This document shows, piece after piece, positions 32,373 through 42,355 of a stretch of DNA of 64,000 nt. The position numbers and the translations under genes were made by a program. Below the pieces are notes generated by a model. That model was given only the letters and a program-made list of their open reading frames with translations. It was not told the DNA's origin and ran no database searches. This DNA is from Sporosarcina highlanderae (GTDB lineage: Bacteria; Bacillota; Bacilli; Bacillales_A; Planococcaceae), in NCBI RefSeq assembly GCF_030433715.1, contig NZ_JAROCC010000005.1, positions 186,001-250,000 on the forward strand. Direction: 5' to 3'. Within the stretch, counting starts at the first letter, position 1. Each line of letters starts with the position of its first letter.

Positions 32373-33668
32373 CTATTCTGTTTTACTATCAGCTAAACTA
32401 TCATTCGACCTGCCTGGCAATACCATGTTGAGGAACACGCCGATGATTGCAGCAAGCGCCATTCCTTCGACTTGGAATGTATCACTGAATTGGATGGAAG
32501 CGCCTCCGATTCCGATTACGAGAATAACCGAGGCGATAACGAGATTTCGTTGCTGTCCAAAATCCACTTTGTGATCAACGAGCATCCTTAATCCTGATGA
32601 AGCGATGATCCCAAACAGTAGAATCGATATCCCACCAAGCACCGCGGTCGGAATCGTTGCGATGACCGCCATCAGTTTGCCGATGAAAGAGAACACAATC
32701 GCGAATACCGCCGCGCCAATAATGACGTAGATGCTATAGACACGTGTAATTGCCATAACCCCGATGTTTTCACCGTAAGTAGTTTTCGGTGGACCGCCAA
32801 GGAATCCGCTCAGGAGTGTTCCTAACCCGTCTCCAAGTAATGACCTGTTCAAACCAGGGTCTCTAATAAAATCTTTATTGACGACGCGGCCAAGTACAAG
32901 TTGGTGACCTATATGCTCCGAAATTGTAACGATTGATATTGGAACCATGATTGCAAGCAATGTTGGAGTAACGACAAAGTCATAATCTATTCCAGGAATT
33001 AGGAATTCCGGAATTGCAAACCAATCAGCTTCATGCACTTTGGTGAAGTCCAATATTCCGATTGCCGCAGAGTATATGTAACCTACGACTATTCCAATCA
33101 GGACAGGCATGAGGCTGATCACTCCCCTAAAGAACATGAGGCAGATGATGGCTGATGCCAATGTGACAATCGCTGCCGAGAAATGCAAGAGATTATATTC
33201 CGCTACACCATCCACTTGGATTGTACTCGCCATGCTCACCGCCGTCGGTGCCAAAGCTAATCCGATTACCATGATTACTGGTCCGACTACTACTGGCGGA
33301 AGGAATTTCATAATCCACTCGGGGCCAGTCGTCCAGACCAATAAAGATACGAGTGCATACACGAGGGCGACAAACATGCTTCCAATCATCGCGCTTCCGA
33401 TTCCGCCATTTTCTGTAGCAGCAATGATCGGCGCAATGAAAGCGAAAGATGAACCCAGGTAAGCCGGAACTTTGAACCGTGTGACAAGGACGAAGACGAT
33501 TGTCGCAAGTCCGCTTGTGAGTAACGCAATTGCTGGGCTTAAGCCGACTAATTGCGGAACAAGGATTGTTGCTCCAAACATTGCAAACATATGCTGCAAA
33601 CTAAGGGCGAGCCATTTACCGGCATCTGGTTTATCAAGTACATCTAACACTTTGTTGTCATTCATCAT
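32373..33668 (-). CDS. pyrP: Uracil permease
   Basis: 431-residue NCS2 nucleobase:cation symporter with about 14 membrane segments and the family motif region (ISEHIGHQLVLGRVVNKD, GPPKTTYGENIGVMAITRVYS). It brings in uracil for salvage. Lies 29 nt after pyrR, too close for the attenuator found at this position in B. subtilis. Confidence 0.96.
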   Translation of the reverse strand: MMNDNKVLDVLDKPDAGKWLALSLQHMFAMFGATILVPQLVGLSPAIALLTSGLATIVFVLVTRFKVPAYLGSSFAFIAPIIAATENGGIGSAMIGSMFVALVYALVSLLVWTTGPEWIMKFLPPVVVGPVIMVIGLALAPTAVSMASTIQVDGVAEYNLLHFSAAIVTLASAIICLMFFRGVISLMPVLIGIVVGYIYSAAIGILDFTKVHEADWFAIPEFLIPGIDYDFVVTPTLLAIMVPISIVTISEHIGHQLVLGRVVNKDFIRDPGLNRSLLGDGLGTLLSGFLGGPPKTTYGENIGVMAITRVYSIYVIIGAAVFAIVFSFIGKLMAVIATIPTAVLGGISILLFGIIASSGLRMLVDHKVDFGQQRNLVIASVILVIGIGGASIQFSDTFQVEGMALAAIIGVFLNMVLPGRSNDSLADSKTE

Positions 33669-33697
33669 TTCTCACCTGTTCCTATCCGGATTTTTCT

Positions 33698-34258
<561 letters not shown>

Positions 34259-34312
34259 TTAATCTACGGCTCTGTCGCACTATCTGCATATATCCAGCTG
34301 CAGGCGCTAGAT

Positions 34313-34460
34313 AAAAAAAACCTCCCGGCCTTTATGGCGGGAGGTTTACGTGCAGAAATAAGCGTATTTAGGGACAGCGCGCAGCTGTTCATAAATACTT
34401 TCCGTGCAACCTTCCCAGCCTCTCTGGACTGTTATTAAAGGTATCGCTATTCAATTTCTT
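34313..34460 (-). promoter_or_regulatory. PyrR attenuator leader of the pyr operon
   Basis: The minus strand holds AGTCCAGAGAGGCT at 34417-34430, an exact PyrR RNA-binding consensus, then an internal hairpin (GTATTTA..TAAATAC with ACAGC/GCTGT) and a terminator (CCTCCCGCC, loop, GGCCGGGAGG, T8) at 34313-34344. GGGAAGGTT next to the PyrR site can pair with AACCTCCC as antiterminator. All parts of the B. subtilis-type mechanism are visible. Confidence 0.92.
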
Positions 34461-34465
34461 TGTTC

Positions 34466-34494
34466 AGTATAGACTCATAGAAATACTTTGTCAA
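34466..34494 (-). promoter_or_regulatory. Sigma-A promoter of the pyr operon
   Basis: Perfect TTGACA (34489-34494), 17-bp spacer, TATACT (34466-34471) on the minus strand. The -35 overlaps the last codons of rluD. Transcription should start near 34459, just before the attenuator leader. Confidence 0.88.
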
Positions 34495-35405
34495 TGTTTT
34501 TCGTTTCGCATTTTTTCAAGCAAGCGTTGGAAGTCTTCAGGCAATGGTTGTGTAAACTCAAGATATTCGCCAGTTCGAGGATGTTTAAAGCCGATTGTTC
34601 CAGCATGTAAAACTTGTCCATTGAACTCGATCGTTTTCTTCGGACCGTATTTGGGATCGCCTGCAAGCGGATGCCCTATATACTTCATATGCACGCGGAT
34701 TTGATGAGTTCTACCCGTTTCCAACCTACATTCGACTAATGTGAAGTTCCCGAAACGTTCAAGCACTTTGAAGTGTGTAACCGCGTCCTTACCTTTATCT
34801 ATAATCGTCATACTTTGACGGTCCTTCGGATCCCTTCCGATAGGCGCATCAATCGTCCCTTGGTCATGTGGAATATGGCCGTGCACAAGTGCCGTATAAA
34901 CACGTGTAACGGATTTATCGACAAGCTGATTGACAAGGGATACATGTGCCTGGTCATTTTTTGCGACCATCAATAAACCCGAGGTATCCTTGTCGATTCT
35001 ATGAACGATACCAGGGCGCATAACCCCATTAATCCCCGAAAGGTCTTTAACTTGATGCATCAGCCCGTTTACGAGCGTACCGCCATTATGACCTGGCGCA
35101 GGATGTACGACCATACCCCTCGGTTTATTGACAACAAGGACATCGCTGTCTTCGTAAACGATTTCCAAATCAAGATTTTCCGCCACGATATCAAGTTCTT
35201 CCAACTCAGGCTCTACCACTTCAATGATATCCCCTGTTTTAACCTTATAATTCGGCTTAACTTGTTCTTCGTTCACAAGCACTGCCCCATCTTTAACCCA
35301 TTGCTGAATCTGTGTCCGAGACCATTCTGGATTGTATGTCGAAAGTACTTTATCGATTCGACCTTTTTCAAGCTCTTCTGTTATTACAATTTCAATCGGT
35401 TCCAT
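34491..35405 (-). CDS. rluD: RluD-family 23S rRNA pseudouridine synthase (YlyB)
   Basis: 304 residues. N-terminal S4 RNA-binding domain (GRIDKVLSTYNPEWSRTQIQ) and a pseudouridine synthase domain with the catalytic Asp in HRIDKDTSGLLMVA. Substrate position in 23S rRNA is assumed from the family. Start shares one base with the lspA stop (TAATG), so it is translationally coupled to lspA. Confidence 0.94.
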   Translation of the reverse strand: MEPIEIVITEELEKGRIDKVLSTYNPEWSRTQIQQWVKDGAVLVNEEQVKPNYKVKTGDIIEVVEPELEELDIVAENLDLEIVYEDSDVLVVNKPRGMVVHPAPGHNGGTLVNGLMHQVKDLSGINGVMRPGIVHRIDKDTSGLLMVAKNDQAHVSLVNQLVDKSVTRVYTALVHGHIPHDQGTIDAPIGRDPKDRQSMTIIDKGKDAVTHFKVLERFGNFTLVECRLETGRTHQIRVHMKYIGHPLAGDPKYGPKKTIEFNGQVLHAGTIGFKHPRTGEYLEFTQPLPEDFQRLLEKMRNEKH

Positions 35406-35881
35406 TATGTCACCTTTTTCTTATTCTTTTTTTCATCTTGGATAACGTGAATGATCATCAGAATTACACCTACTGTTAGTGCAGCGTCTGCCGCATTAAA
35501 TATAGGAAAATCATAATCGATGACCGGGATGAGTACATCGACGAAATCGACGACTTCTTTACGCCATAATCGATCGATGAAGTTGCCAAGTGCCCCACCC
35601 AATAAAAACATTAAACTGATACTAAGCAAGGGATGTCCTTTGCTTTCCTTGTGGAAAAAATAAATAATACCACCGACGACCACTATTGTAACAACGTAAA
35701 AGAGCCACATTTGCCCTTCTAACATTCCCCAAGCCGCTCCTTTGTTGCGATGAGATAGGAGTGCAAGGTAAGGGTCCAAAATGGGAATTCTTTCACCTAA
35801 AGTCATATTTTGTACAACAAGCCATTTTGTCAGCTGATCTAACAGTATTAAAATAATTGCTATCCCGTAATAAATGATCAT
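35405..35881 (-). CDS. lspA: Lipoprotein signal peptidase II
   Basis: 158-residue membrane aspartic protease with four membrane segments; catalytic dyad in GGALGNFIDRL and FPIFNAADAA. It cleaves prolipoprotein signal peptides after lipidation. Start MIIYYGIAI at 35881 is preferred to an upstream ATG at 35914 because it matches family N-termini. Confidence 0.95.
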   Translation of the reverse strand: MIIYYGIAIILILLDQLTKWLVVQNMTLGERIPILDPYLALLSHRNKGAAWGMLEGQMWLFYVVTIVVVGGIIYFFHKESKGHPLLSISLMFLLGGALGNFIDRLWRKEVVDFVDVLIPVIDYDFPIFNAADAALTVGVILMIIHVIQDEKKNKKKVT

Positions 35882-35944
35882 TCCAAAACCCCCGTCCGAC
35901 AGTTTCCGTACCATTTTACCATAAAAGCATCGTCTTCATACAAT

Positions 35945-35998
35945 CTAAGAAAAGGCTGTTCGTAACGATGGCATTCAGCCACTGTTACAAACAGCCTT
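35945..35998 (-). terminator. Terminator after ileS
   Basis: Long stem AAGGCTGTT.GTAAC..TGGC / GCCA..GTTAC.AACAGCCTT followed by TTCTTAG on the minus strand, 12 nt after the ileS stop. The T-run is weak but the stem is long. Confidence 0.75.
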
Positions 35999-36009
35999 AA
36001 CCAAATTGC

Positions 36010-38772
36010 TTATGAATAGTATTTCTTTACAACATCAGCGCAACGGGTACATAACTCTGGATGTTCAGCGTCATTGCCGACAGTTTCCGAAATTGTCCAG
36101 CAACGATCACATTTCTCACCGTCCGCTTTTTCAACAAGGACTGTTGCAGCATCAAGTTTAAGTGCATCCGCCTGCATTTCTCCTTCTTTACTTTCCACGA
36201 ACTTGGAAACAATAAAGAACTGAGCAAAATCGATATCATCCGCCGCTAATACACCAGTCAATTTCTCATGCAATGCAACGGTCACTTTAGCTTCAAGTGA
36301 TTTCCCGATTACTTTCGCGTTACGGGCTTCCTCAAGAGCCTTCAATACATCATCACGCACAAGCATCAATTTTGCAAATCGCTCGCGAAGTGTATTTGCA
36401 ACATCACCAAGGTCTTCTGCCCGAGGCATATCTGTCAATTGAACGCTTTCCTCTTCGACATTTTCAAGGAATGCCCACATTTCATCCGTAGTATGTGGGA
36501 TGATTGGTGTCAACAATTTCAATAATGCAAGTAGTGAATCATACATAACCGTTTGCATCGCACGACGATGAGGATGATCAGCACCTTCGATATACACGAC
36601 ATCTTTAGCGATATCCAAATAGAATGAGCTTAAGTCACCTGTACAGAAATTATTCACTGCATGATAAACGCCTGCAAACTCATAGTTTTCATACGACTCC
36701 AATACTTCCTTAATCAGATCTTGAAGTTTCACATAGACATATTGGTCAATCGGACGCATATCTTCAAATGCAACACGATCCGCTGATGGATTGAAGTCGG
36801 ATACATTACCGTGTAGGAAACGAAGAGTATTCCGGATTTTACGGTATACCTCTGATACTTGCTTAAAGTTCGAATCGGATACACGGACATCTGCAGTATA
36901 ATCTACAGATGATACCCATAGACGAAGAATATCAGCACCTAATTGATTCATTACTTTTGATGGTACGATTACGTTTCCAAGTGACTTACTCATCTTGCGC
37001 CCTTCGCCATCCAAAGTGAATCCGTGGCTTAACAAGCCTTTATATGGAGCAATTCCATTGATAGCAACACTTGTAGTCAATGAGGAGTTGAACCAACCGC
37101 GGTATTGGTCACTACCCTCAAGATAAAGATCTGCAGGATAGACGAGATCGTCCCTTTCTACAAGCACTCCCTGATGTGTTGACCCTGAATCGAACCAAAC
37201 ATCCATGATATCCGTTTCTTTCGTAAAGAGACCGTTCGGGCTGCCTGAGTGCTCAAAACCTTCAGGAAGAAGATCTTTTGCCTCACGTTCAAACCAAATG
37301 TTCGAACCATGTTCGCGGAATAGCTTAGATACATTGGAAATGGTTTCATCTGTAATGATAGCTTCTCCATTTTCCGCATAGAATACCGGAATCGGCACAC
37401 CCCATACACGTTGACGAGAAATACACCAATCTCCGCGGTCACGCACCATATTGTATAGACGTGTTTCACCCCAAGATGGAGTGAATTTTGTATTTCGGAT
37501 TGCTTCAAGCAATTCATTACGGAAAGAATTGATGGACGCAAACCATTGAGCTGTTGCACGGTAGATGACTGGTTTCTTGGAACGCCAATCATGTGGATAG
37601 GAGTGTGTGATGAATGAAAGTTTTAAAAGCGCTCCGAGTTCATCCAACTTTTTCGTTACTTCTTTATTCGCATCCTCATAGAACAAGCCTTCAAAACCTG
37701 GCGCCTCTTCTGTCATGACACCTCTGTCATTGACCGGAGATAATGCATCAATTCCATATTGTTTTGATACATAGAAGTCATCTTCACCGTGACCTGGTGC
37801 AGTATGGACACAGCCTGTTCCAGCCTCTGCGGTTACATGCTCACCAAGCATTACAAGTGAATCACGATCATAGAAAGGATGTTTTGCAATTACCCGATCC
37901 AAATCTGATCCTTTCAATTCCTGTACAACTTCGTACGATTCCCAGCCAATTTCTTTGGCAACGAATTCAACGAGATCTTTTGCCAATAGATATTTATTTC
38001 CATCCACTTCAACAATTGCATACGTAAATTCCGGATGAACCGAGATTCCCAAGTTCGCAGGAATCGTCCAAGGAGTCGTCGTCCAAATAATGATACGAAC
38101 GTCTTCATCTACTACACCTTTGCCATCTTTAATCGGGAAAGCGACGTAAATGGAAGGTGATTTTTTATCTTTATATTCAATTTCTGCTTCAGCAAGTGCA
38201 GACTCACTTGAAGGAGACCAGTAAACTGGCTTCAAGCCTTTGTAGATATAGCCTTTTTTCGCCATTTCGCCAAATACTTCAATTTGTTTTGATTCGAATT
38301 CCGGTTTTAAAGTGATATAAGGATTATCCCAGTTACCACGGACACCAATCCGTTTAAATTGTGAGCGTTGGCTATCGATTTGGCTATAGGCATATTCCTC
38401 GCACATTTTACGGAATTCCGCAACGGAATGATCTTTGCGGTTTACTCCTTTATTGACAAGTGCCTGCTCGATTGGAAGACCATGAGTATCCCATCCCGGT
38501 ACGTATGGCGAATGGAAACCTGTCATTGATTTATGACGAACAATCATGTCCTTCAAAACTTTGTTTAAAGCGTGCCCCATATGGAGATCACCGTTTGCAT
38601 ACGGTGGTCCGTCGTGAAGTACGAAGAATGGTCGACCTTTAGTTCGTTCTTGTACCTTTTCATAAATATTCATTTCTTCCCATTTCGCCTGCATATCCGG
38701 TTCTTTATTTGGCAAATTTCCGCGCATTGGAAATTCTGTTTTCGGCATTAGCAATGTGTCTTTGTAATCCAT
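36010..38772 (-). CDS. ileS: Isoleucyl-tRNA synthetase
   Basis: 920-residue class I synthetase of the bacterial type. HIGH-type motif [11 protein letters not shown], editing (CP1) domain, KMSKSLGN, and a C-terminal zinc motif CDRCW..CTRC. Expression is controlled by the T-box leader upstream. Confidence 0.98.
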   Translation of the reverse strand: MDYKDTLLMPKTEFPMRGNLPNKEPDMQAKWEEMNIYEKVQERTKGRPFFVLHDGPPYANGDLHMGHALNKVLKDMIVRHKSMTGFHSPYVPGWDTHGLPIEQALVNKGVNRKDHSVAEFRKMCEEYAYSQIDSQRSQFKRIGVRGNWDNPYITLKPEFESKQIEVFGEMAKKGYIYKGLKPVYWSPSSESALAEAEIEYKDKKSPSIYVAFPIKDGKGVVDEDVRIIIWTTTPWTIPANLGISVHPEFTYAIVEVDGNKYLLAKDLVEFVAKEIGWESYEVVQELKGSDLDRVIAKHPFYDRDSLVMLGEHVTAEAGTGCVHTAPGHGEDDFYVSKQYGIDALSPVNDRGVMTEEAPGFEGLFYEDANKEVTKKLDELGALLKLSFITHSYPHDWRSKKPVIYRATAQWFASINSFRNELLEAIRNTKFTPSWGETRLYNMVRDRGDWCISRQRVWGVPIPVFYAENGEAIITDETISNVSKLFREHGSNIWFEREAKDLLPEGFEHSGSPNGLFTKETDIMDVWFDSGSTHQGVLVERDDLVYPADLYLEGSDQYRGWFNSSLTTSVAINGIAPYKGLLSHGFTLDGEGRKMSKSLGNVIVPSKVMNQLGADILRLWVSSVDYTADVRVSDSNFKQVSEVYRKIRNTLRFLHGNVSDFNPSADRVAFEDMRPIDQYVYVKLQDLIKEVLESYENYEFAGVYHAVNNFCTGDLSSFYLDIAKDVVYIEGADHPHRRAMQTVMYDSLLALLKLLTPIIPHTTDEMWAFLENVEEESVQLTDMPRAEDLGDVANTLRERFAKLMLVRDDVLKALEEARNAKVIGKSLEAKVTVALHEKLTGVLAADDIDFAQFFIVSKFVESKEGEMQADALKLDAATVLVEKADGEKCDRCWTISETVGNDAEHPELCTRCADVVKKYYS

Positions 38773-38793
38773 TTAATTTCCTCCTCAAAATAT

Positions 38794-39034
38794 AAAAACC
38801 CCGTCCCTAAAAAAGGGACGAGGTATAGTTCTCGCGTTACCACCCTAGTTGCAGCATAAATAATCATACTGCCTCTCAGAACACCATAACGGGGTGCGTC
38901 CGGGATTGATTTTCGTCAATCCGGCTCGGGAGTGATTTTCATTTCCGTTCATCGACCAGGCTTCCACCATCCCCGGCTCGCTTCACGTGTATACGGAAAG
39001 TACTCTCTCTGTCAACGCCTATTTTTAGTTATAT
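38794..39034 (-). promoter_or_regulatory. Isoleucine T-box riboswitch of ileS
   Basis: The minus strand carries a T-box core AGGGTGGTAACGCG (38833-38846), whose TGGT can pair with an uncharged ACCA end, and a terminator CCTCGTCCCT / AGGGACGGGG followed by T5. Stem I is bounded by CTTTCCGT and ACGGAAA, and an ATC specifier codon (Ile) sits in AAAATCACTCC. Uncharged tRNA-Ile should stabilise the antiterminator and turn ileS on. The core has A where most T-boxes have the first C of ACCGCG. Confidence 0.9.
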
Positions 39035-39041
39035 GGTTATT

Positions 39042-39071
39042 ATTATATGTGTGATTGAAATGGTTTGTCAA
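39042..39071 (-). promoter_or_regulatory. Sigma-A promoter of ileS
   Basis: TTGACA (39066-39071), 18-bp spacer, TATAAT (39042-39047) on the minus strand, immediately upstream of T-box stem I and 10 bp past the divIVA stop. Confidence 0.85.
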
Positions 39072-39080
39072 GCATCCTTG

Positions 39081-39587
39081 TCATTCAACGTCTGAAGCAG
39101 CCTCAAGTTGTTCTGCGTCGGGTTTATATTCCATAAGCCTTTCCCAGTCATCCGTTTTAATCATGTCGAGTTGAGCCTCGATTAACATTCGGAAGCGATT
39201 TCTGAATACTTTAGATTGCTTTTTCAAGTCTTCGATTTCCATCGCAATTTTTCTTGCGCGGGAGAGCGCCTCATTCACAATGCGGTCTGCATTTTTTTCT
39301 GCTTCCTTGACAATAAGCTTAGATTCTTGGAGTGAATTCCTCCGTACATCCTCTGCCGCCTCTTGTGCGATTAAGATTGATTTTTGCAAAGTCTCTTCTA
39401 TAGAGTTGAAATGGGAAACCCGATCGTTAGTTTCCTTGAGACTATTTTTTAATGCCTTATTCTCTTCTAACACATTTTCATAATCCTTCATGATTTGTTC
39501 AAGGAATTCATTGACCTCATCTTCATCATACCCGCGGAAGCCACGGCTAAATTCCTTATTATGTATATCAAGCGGTGATAATGCCAT
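39081..39587 (-). CDS. divIVA: Cell-division pole/septum protein DivIVA
   Basis: 168 residues. The N-terminus (LSPLDIHNKEFSRGFRGYDE) is the curved-membrane binding lipid domain; the rest is coiled coil (about 30-150). DivIVA marks septa and poles, and in sporulating cells helps anchor the chromosome. A TATAAT at 39623-39628 about 35 nt upstream, with a weak -35, is its likely promoter. Confidence 0.95.
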   Translation of the reverse strand: MALSPLDIHNKEFSRGFRGYDEDEVNEFLEQIMKDYENVLEENKALKNSLKETNDRVSHFNSIEETLQKSILIAQEAAEDVRRNSLQESKLIVKEAEKNADRIVNEALSRARKIAMEIEDLKKQSKVFRNRFRMLIEAQLDMIKTDDWERLMEYKPDAEQLEAASDVE

Positions 39588-39677
39588 CAGCTGTTTCCTC
39601 CCCTTAAAATCTTCTTATTCTTATTATACATGTACATAAAAGATAAAACAGTAGTTTTTAAATAGATGTCTGAAAAA

Positions 39678-40454
39678 TCATTCTAACTTCCCTATCAATA
39701 ACCGAATTTTATCTTTTCGTGTTCTGCCTTCAATCGATATTACTTTGAAACGACCAAATCCTCTAATCGAAAGGATGTCCGATTCATTCACTTCGAATGC
39801 CTGCTGATTACGAACTACGTGATTCACTTTCACTTTATCGTTCTGTACGAGTGCGACTGCCTTTTGACGCGGACAATTCACTAAAGAAGCAACAAGTGTG
39901 TCGAGTCTTAAAGAACTGATCGTATGGAGCTCCTCTTTCCAGGATTCCGCCATTACAATCAGGGCATCTAAAGAAGCGATTTCTTCGACTCGGACTTTTG
40001 ACTTGCCGATAGACGTCAAATTTGCGACAAGATAATCTTTCATCTCTGCTGCAACGGCAAATTGAGCGACACCATCCATTAAGCGGATATCACCAAATTT
40101 TGACCGATCGATACCAAGTGCCATAATCGATCCTAATATATCACGATGTTCAACCGTCATAAATTTCGCAGGGTACCTTACAGAAAAAACAGTTACTTGA
40201 AAATCATCAGTTTCAGGTTCGTAATAATCCGGATAGATTAAAGCCCGTTGCCTTTCCGGTTCAAGGAAGGCACCATGTACTGCAAATTGCAGACCGGAAC
40301 CTCTAACAATGGAACTCAAAATAAATAGTTGTCTGGGATCAAGAAAACCAGTCAGCTTCGGAGAATATGTATCCTCTACTTCCCGCGTCCAACCAACTAC
40401 TGTTTCGATGAAGGGCTGCTCGTCTTTTCTAAAATGTTGTATGATGGATTCCAT
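39678..40454 (-). CDS. ylmH: S4-domain RNA-binding protein YlmH (RqcP-like)
   Basis: 258 residues; start MESIIQHFRKDEQPF at 40454 with AAGGAG 9 nt upstream. A middle RNP-like region and a C-terminal S4 domain (LDTLVASLVNCPRQKAVALV). YlmH/RqcP-related proteins bind stalled 50S subunits and can replace RqcP in alanine tailing with RqcH in B. subtilis; rqcH is elsewhere in this window. Separated from ylmG by a terminator. Confidence 0.9.
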   Translation of the reverse strand: MESIIQHFRKDEQPFIETVVGWTREVEDTYSPKLTGFLDPRQLFILSSIVRGSGLQFAVHGAFLEPERQRALIYPDYYEPETDDFQVTVFSVRYPAKFMTVEHRDILGSIMALGIDRSKFGDIRLMDGVAQFAVAAEMKDYLVANLTSIGKSKVRVEEIASLDALIVMAESWKEELHTISSLRLDTLVASLVNCPRQKAVALVQNDKVKVNHVVRNQQAFEVNESDILSIRGFGRFKVISIEGRTRKDKIRLLIGKLE

Positions 40455-40498
40455 TGTGTATGACTCCTTACTGTACGGTGGGAGCATGGTCCCTTATA

Positions 40499-40521
40499 GA
40501 AAAAACCTCACATTAGTGAGG
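40499..40521 (-). terminator. Terminator overlapping the end of ylmG
   Basis: Minus strand CCTCAC, loop TAAT, GTGAGG, then T6. The upstream arm is made from the last codons of ylmG (stop at 40508-40510). Confidence 0.8.
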
Positions 40522-40798
40522 CCCTGATTAATCTATAAACTTCTAATACGCCTCTTGTAATCAAATAATTCAACACAAATATGGCAACGATCGGCGAAAT
40601 ATCAATCATTCCAAGTGGCGGTATGAATCTTCGGAAAAAGGCTAAATATGGCTCTGTTATCCGACCTAATAAAATGCCGAATTTAGTTTCCCTTGATGCT
40701 GGTACCCATGACATTAAAATATATATAATGAGGAGTATCATGTAAAGTTGTATTCCCTTAAACACTAAACTAAAAATCAAATCAACTGCTTGTATCAT
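40508..40798 (-). CDS. ylmG: YggT-family membrane protein YlmG
   Basis: 96 residues with two membrane segments (MILLIIYILMSWV; ISPIVAIFVLNYLITRG) of the YggT family. Linked with division and sepF across bacteria; biochemical role unknown. Lies 25 nt after sepF. Confidence 0.92.
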   Translation of the reverse strand: MIQAVDLIFSLVFKGIQLYMILLIIYILMSWVPASRETKFGILLGRITEPYLAFFRRFIPPLGMIDISPIVAIFVLNYLITRGVLEVYRLIRASLM

Positions 40799-40823
40799 AT
40801 CAGCTTCTACACCTCATCCAGTT

Positions 40824-41270
40824 CTATCTTTCAAAAAAATCCGAAATGGTCCCTGCCACTTCGACGTTCTCGGGCACGCACAAAAAGATGTCGGTTCCGA
40901 TACGTTGAATATCTCCCCCAAGCGCGTAAACTGTCCCGCTCAGGAAATCTACAATGCGTATCCCCTGGTCCCTTTCAATCCTTTGCAAGTTAACAACTAC
41001 TGCCCTTTTATTCTTCAAGTGTTCGGAAATATCCTGAGCTTCCGCATAAACCCGCGGTTCAAAAAGAACAACTTTTGATGACTTTTGTAGGCTTTGCAAA
41101 CTGACGACTGTTCCAGGTGGTTGTGTTTCCGCCACTTGCTGCTTTCTTGATGCAACTTTTCTCGGCTGTTGTTCCTGAATAGGCGGCTGCTTTTGAACAG
41201 GTTGCTCTTGCTGGATTTCTTCTTCATCATCAAGATAGAACCATTTTTCAAATTTTCTTTTTATACTCAT
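40824..41270 (-). CDS. sepF: Cell division protein SepF
   Basis: 148 residues: N-terminal membrane-binding helix ([16 protein letters not shown]), a Q/P-rich linker (about 18-50), and the SepF core with [20 protein letters not shown] and [16 protein letters not shown]. SepF polymerises into rings that bundle FtsZ and tether it to membrane. Start overlaps the ylmE stop by 4 nt. Confidence 0.95.
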   Translation of the reverse strand: MSIKRKFEKWFYLDDEEEIQQEQPVQKQPPIQEQQPRKVASRKQQVAETQPPGTVVSLQSLQKSSKVVLFEPRVYAEAQDISEHLKNKRAVVVNLQRIERDQGIRIVDFLSGTVYALGGDIQRIGTDIFLCVPENVEVAGTISDFFER

Positions 41271-41971
41271 TCGTCTCCCTCGCTTTCCGTTCCGACTAAA
41301 GCGGTTCCGATTCTAACATGAGTTGCCCCTTCTTCAATTGCGATTGTGTAATCATTTGACATTCCCATTGATAATTGGGTACATGGTGCATTCTCCAAGT
41401 TAAGAGCTGATATCTGGTCACGAAGGACACGCAATGATCGGAATACCGAACGGATTAACTCCTCATCCTGTGTAAATGGCGCCATTGTCATTAAACCAAT
41501 TACACGGATTTTATCAATCTCAGCCAACTCTTGGATAAACCCTTCCACTTCTTCAGGATGTAAACCCGATTTAGATTCTTCTCCCGAAACATTCACTTGT
41601 ATGAAGCATTCAACAGGAGCTGTTGCCCGTTTTTGGATTTCCTTAGCGATATTTATGCGATCAAGGGAATGGAGAAAACCGACTTTATTTATGAAGTCTT
41701 TCACTTTCCTGCTTTGGACATTACCGATGAAATGATAGTTGATCGTATCCAAACTAATATCTTTTTGCTTATTGAGGATTCCCTCTGGTCGATTTTCTCC
41801 AAGGTCAGTAATTCCGATTTCAATAACTTCCTGCGCTCTTTTAGCTGAAACTTGCTTTGTTACGGCGATAACGGTAATATCTTGTCTTTTCCGTCCAGAA
41901 CGTGTGCAGGCCGCTTGAATCTCTTCTTCTATAATTTTCATTCGTTGTTGAAGTGTTTCCAATGCAATCAC
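41267..41971 (-). CDS. ylmE: YggS-family PLP-homeostasis protein YlmE
   Basis: 234-residue PLP-binding fold III barrel. Motifs [17 protein letters not shown] (PLP lysine), [24 protein letters not shown], and GLMTMAP. Members keep PLP and keto-acid levels in balance. Lies directly upstream of sepF; ylmD, which precedes ylmE in B. subtilis, is absent. Confidence 0.93.
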   Translation of the reverse strand: MIALETLQQRMKIIEEEIQAACTRSGRKRQDITVIAVTKQVSAKRAQEVIEIGITDLGENRPEGILNKQKDISLDTINYHFIGNVQSRKVKDFINKVGFLHSLDRINIAKEIQKRATAPVECFIQVNVSGEESKSGLHPEEVEGFIQELAEIDKIRVIGLMTMAPFTQDEELIRSVFRSLRVLRDQISALNLENAPCTQLSMGMSNDYTIAIEEGATHVRIGTALVGTESEGDE

Positions 41972-42033
41972 TACTTTTCTGGTTACTTTGCTTTATTGTA
42001 TCAAGTGAATGCTCACATATCAATGATAAGTCT

Positions 42034-42276
42034 TCATGTATCAGTCTTTTTACCAACTAATACGATATCTTTTCCAATTGTTAACACATCGTCATATTTT
42101 ATTTGCTTTAAATCTTTAATTTTGGAGTCTAAAAAAAGCGATTTTTCCGCTCCCCCAATTTGTAGAATTGCGATTTTCCCATTTTTCATATCAATTGTTG
42201 CGTCTTGAACAAATCCTAAGAATGAACCTTTTTTCACTTCAATTACTTCTTTTTTTTGCAAATCTGAAAATCTCAT
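42034..42276 (-). CDS. ylmC: PRC-barrel protein of YlmC/YmxH family
   Basis: 80 residues: MRFSDLQKKEVIEVKKGSFL followed by a PRC-barrel type fold (DATIDMKNGKIAILQIGG). The ATG at 42276 is chosen because AGGAGG lies 7 nt upstream; the ATG at 42282 is too close. Members include YlmC and YmxH; function not established. Position between sigG and ylmE supports YlmC. Confidence 0.88.
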   Translation of the reverse strand: MRFSDLQKKEVIEVKKGSFLGFVQDATIDMKNGKIAILQIGGAEKSLFLDSKIKDLKQIKYDDVLTIGKDIVLVGKKTDT

Positions 42277-42318
42277 CGTCATTCCTCCTTTTAATTAGGA
42301 TATGCGTAAAGTAATAAG

Positions 42319-42346
42319 AAAAAAACGCAATGCATCTGCATTGCGT
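42319..42346 (-). terminator. Terminator after sigG
   Basis: Minus strand ACGCAATGCA, loop GA, TGCATTGCGT, then T6CTT. Perfect 10-bp stem. Confidence 0.9.
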
Positions 42347-42355
42347 CTTCCGTCA

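Noticed and set aside
35001-35450. 149-codon plus-strand frame opposite rluD and lspA
   Set aside because: Antisense shadow spanning two genes, no SD, low-complexity F-rich product.
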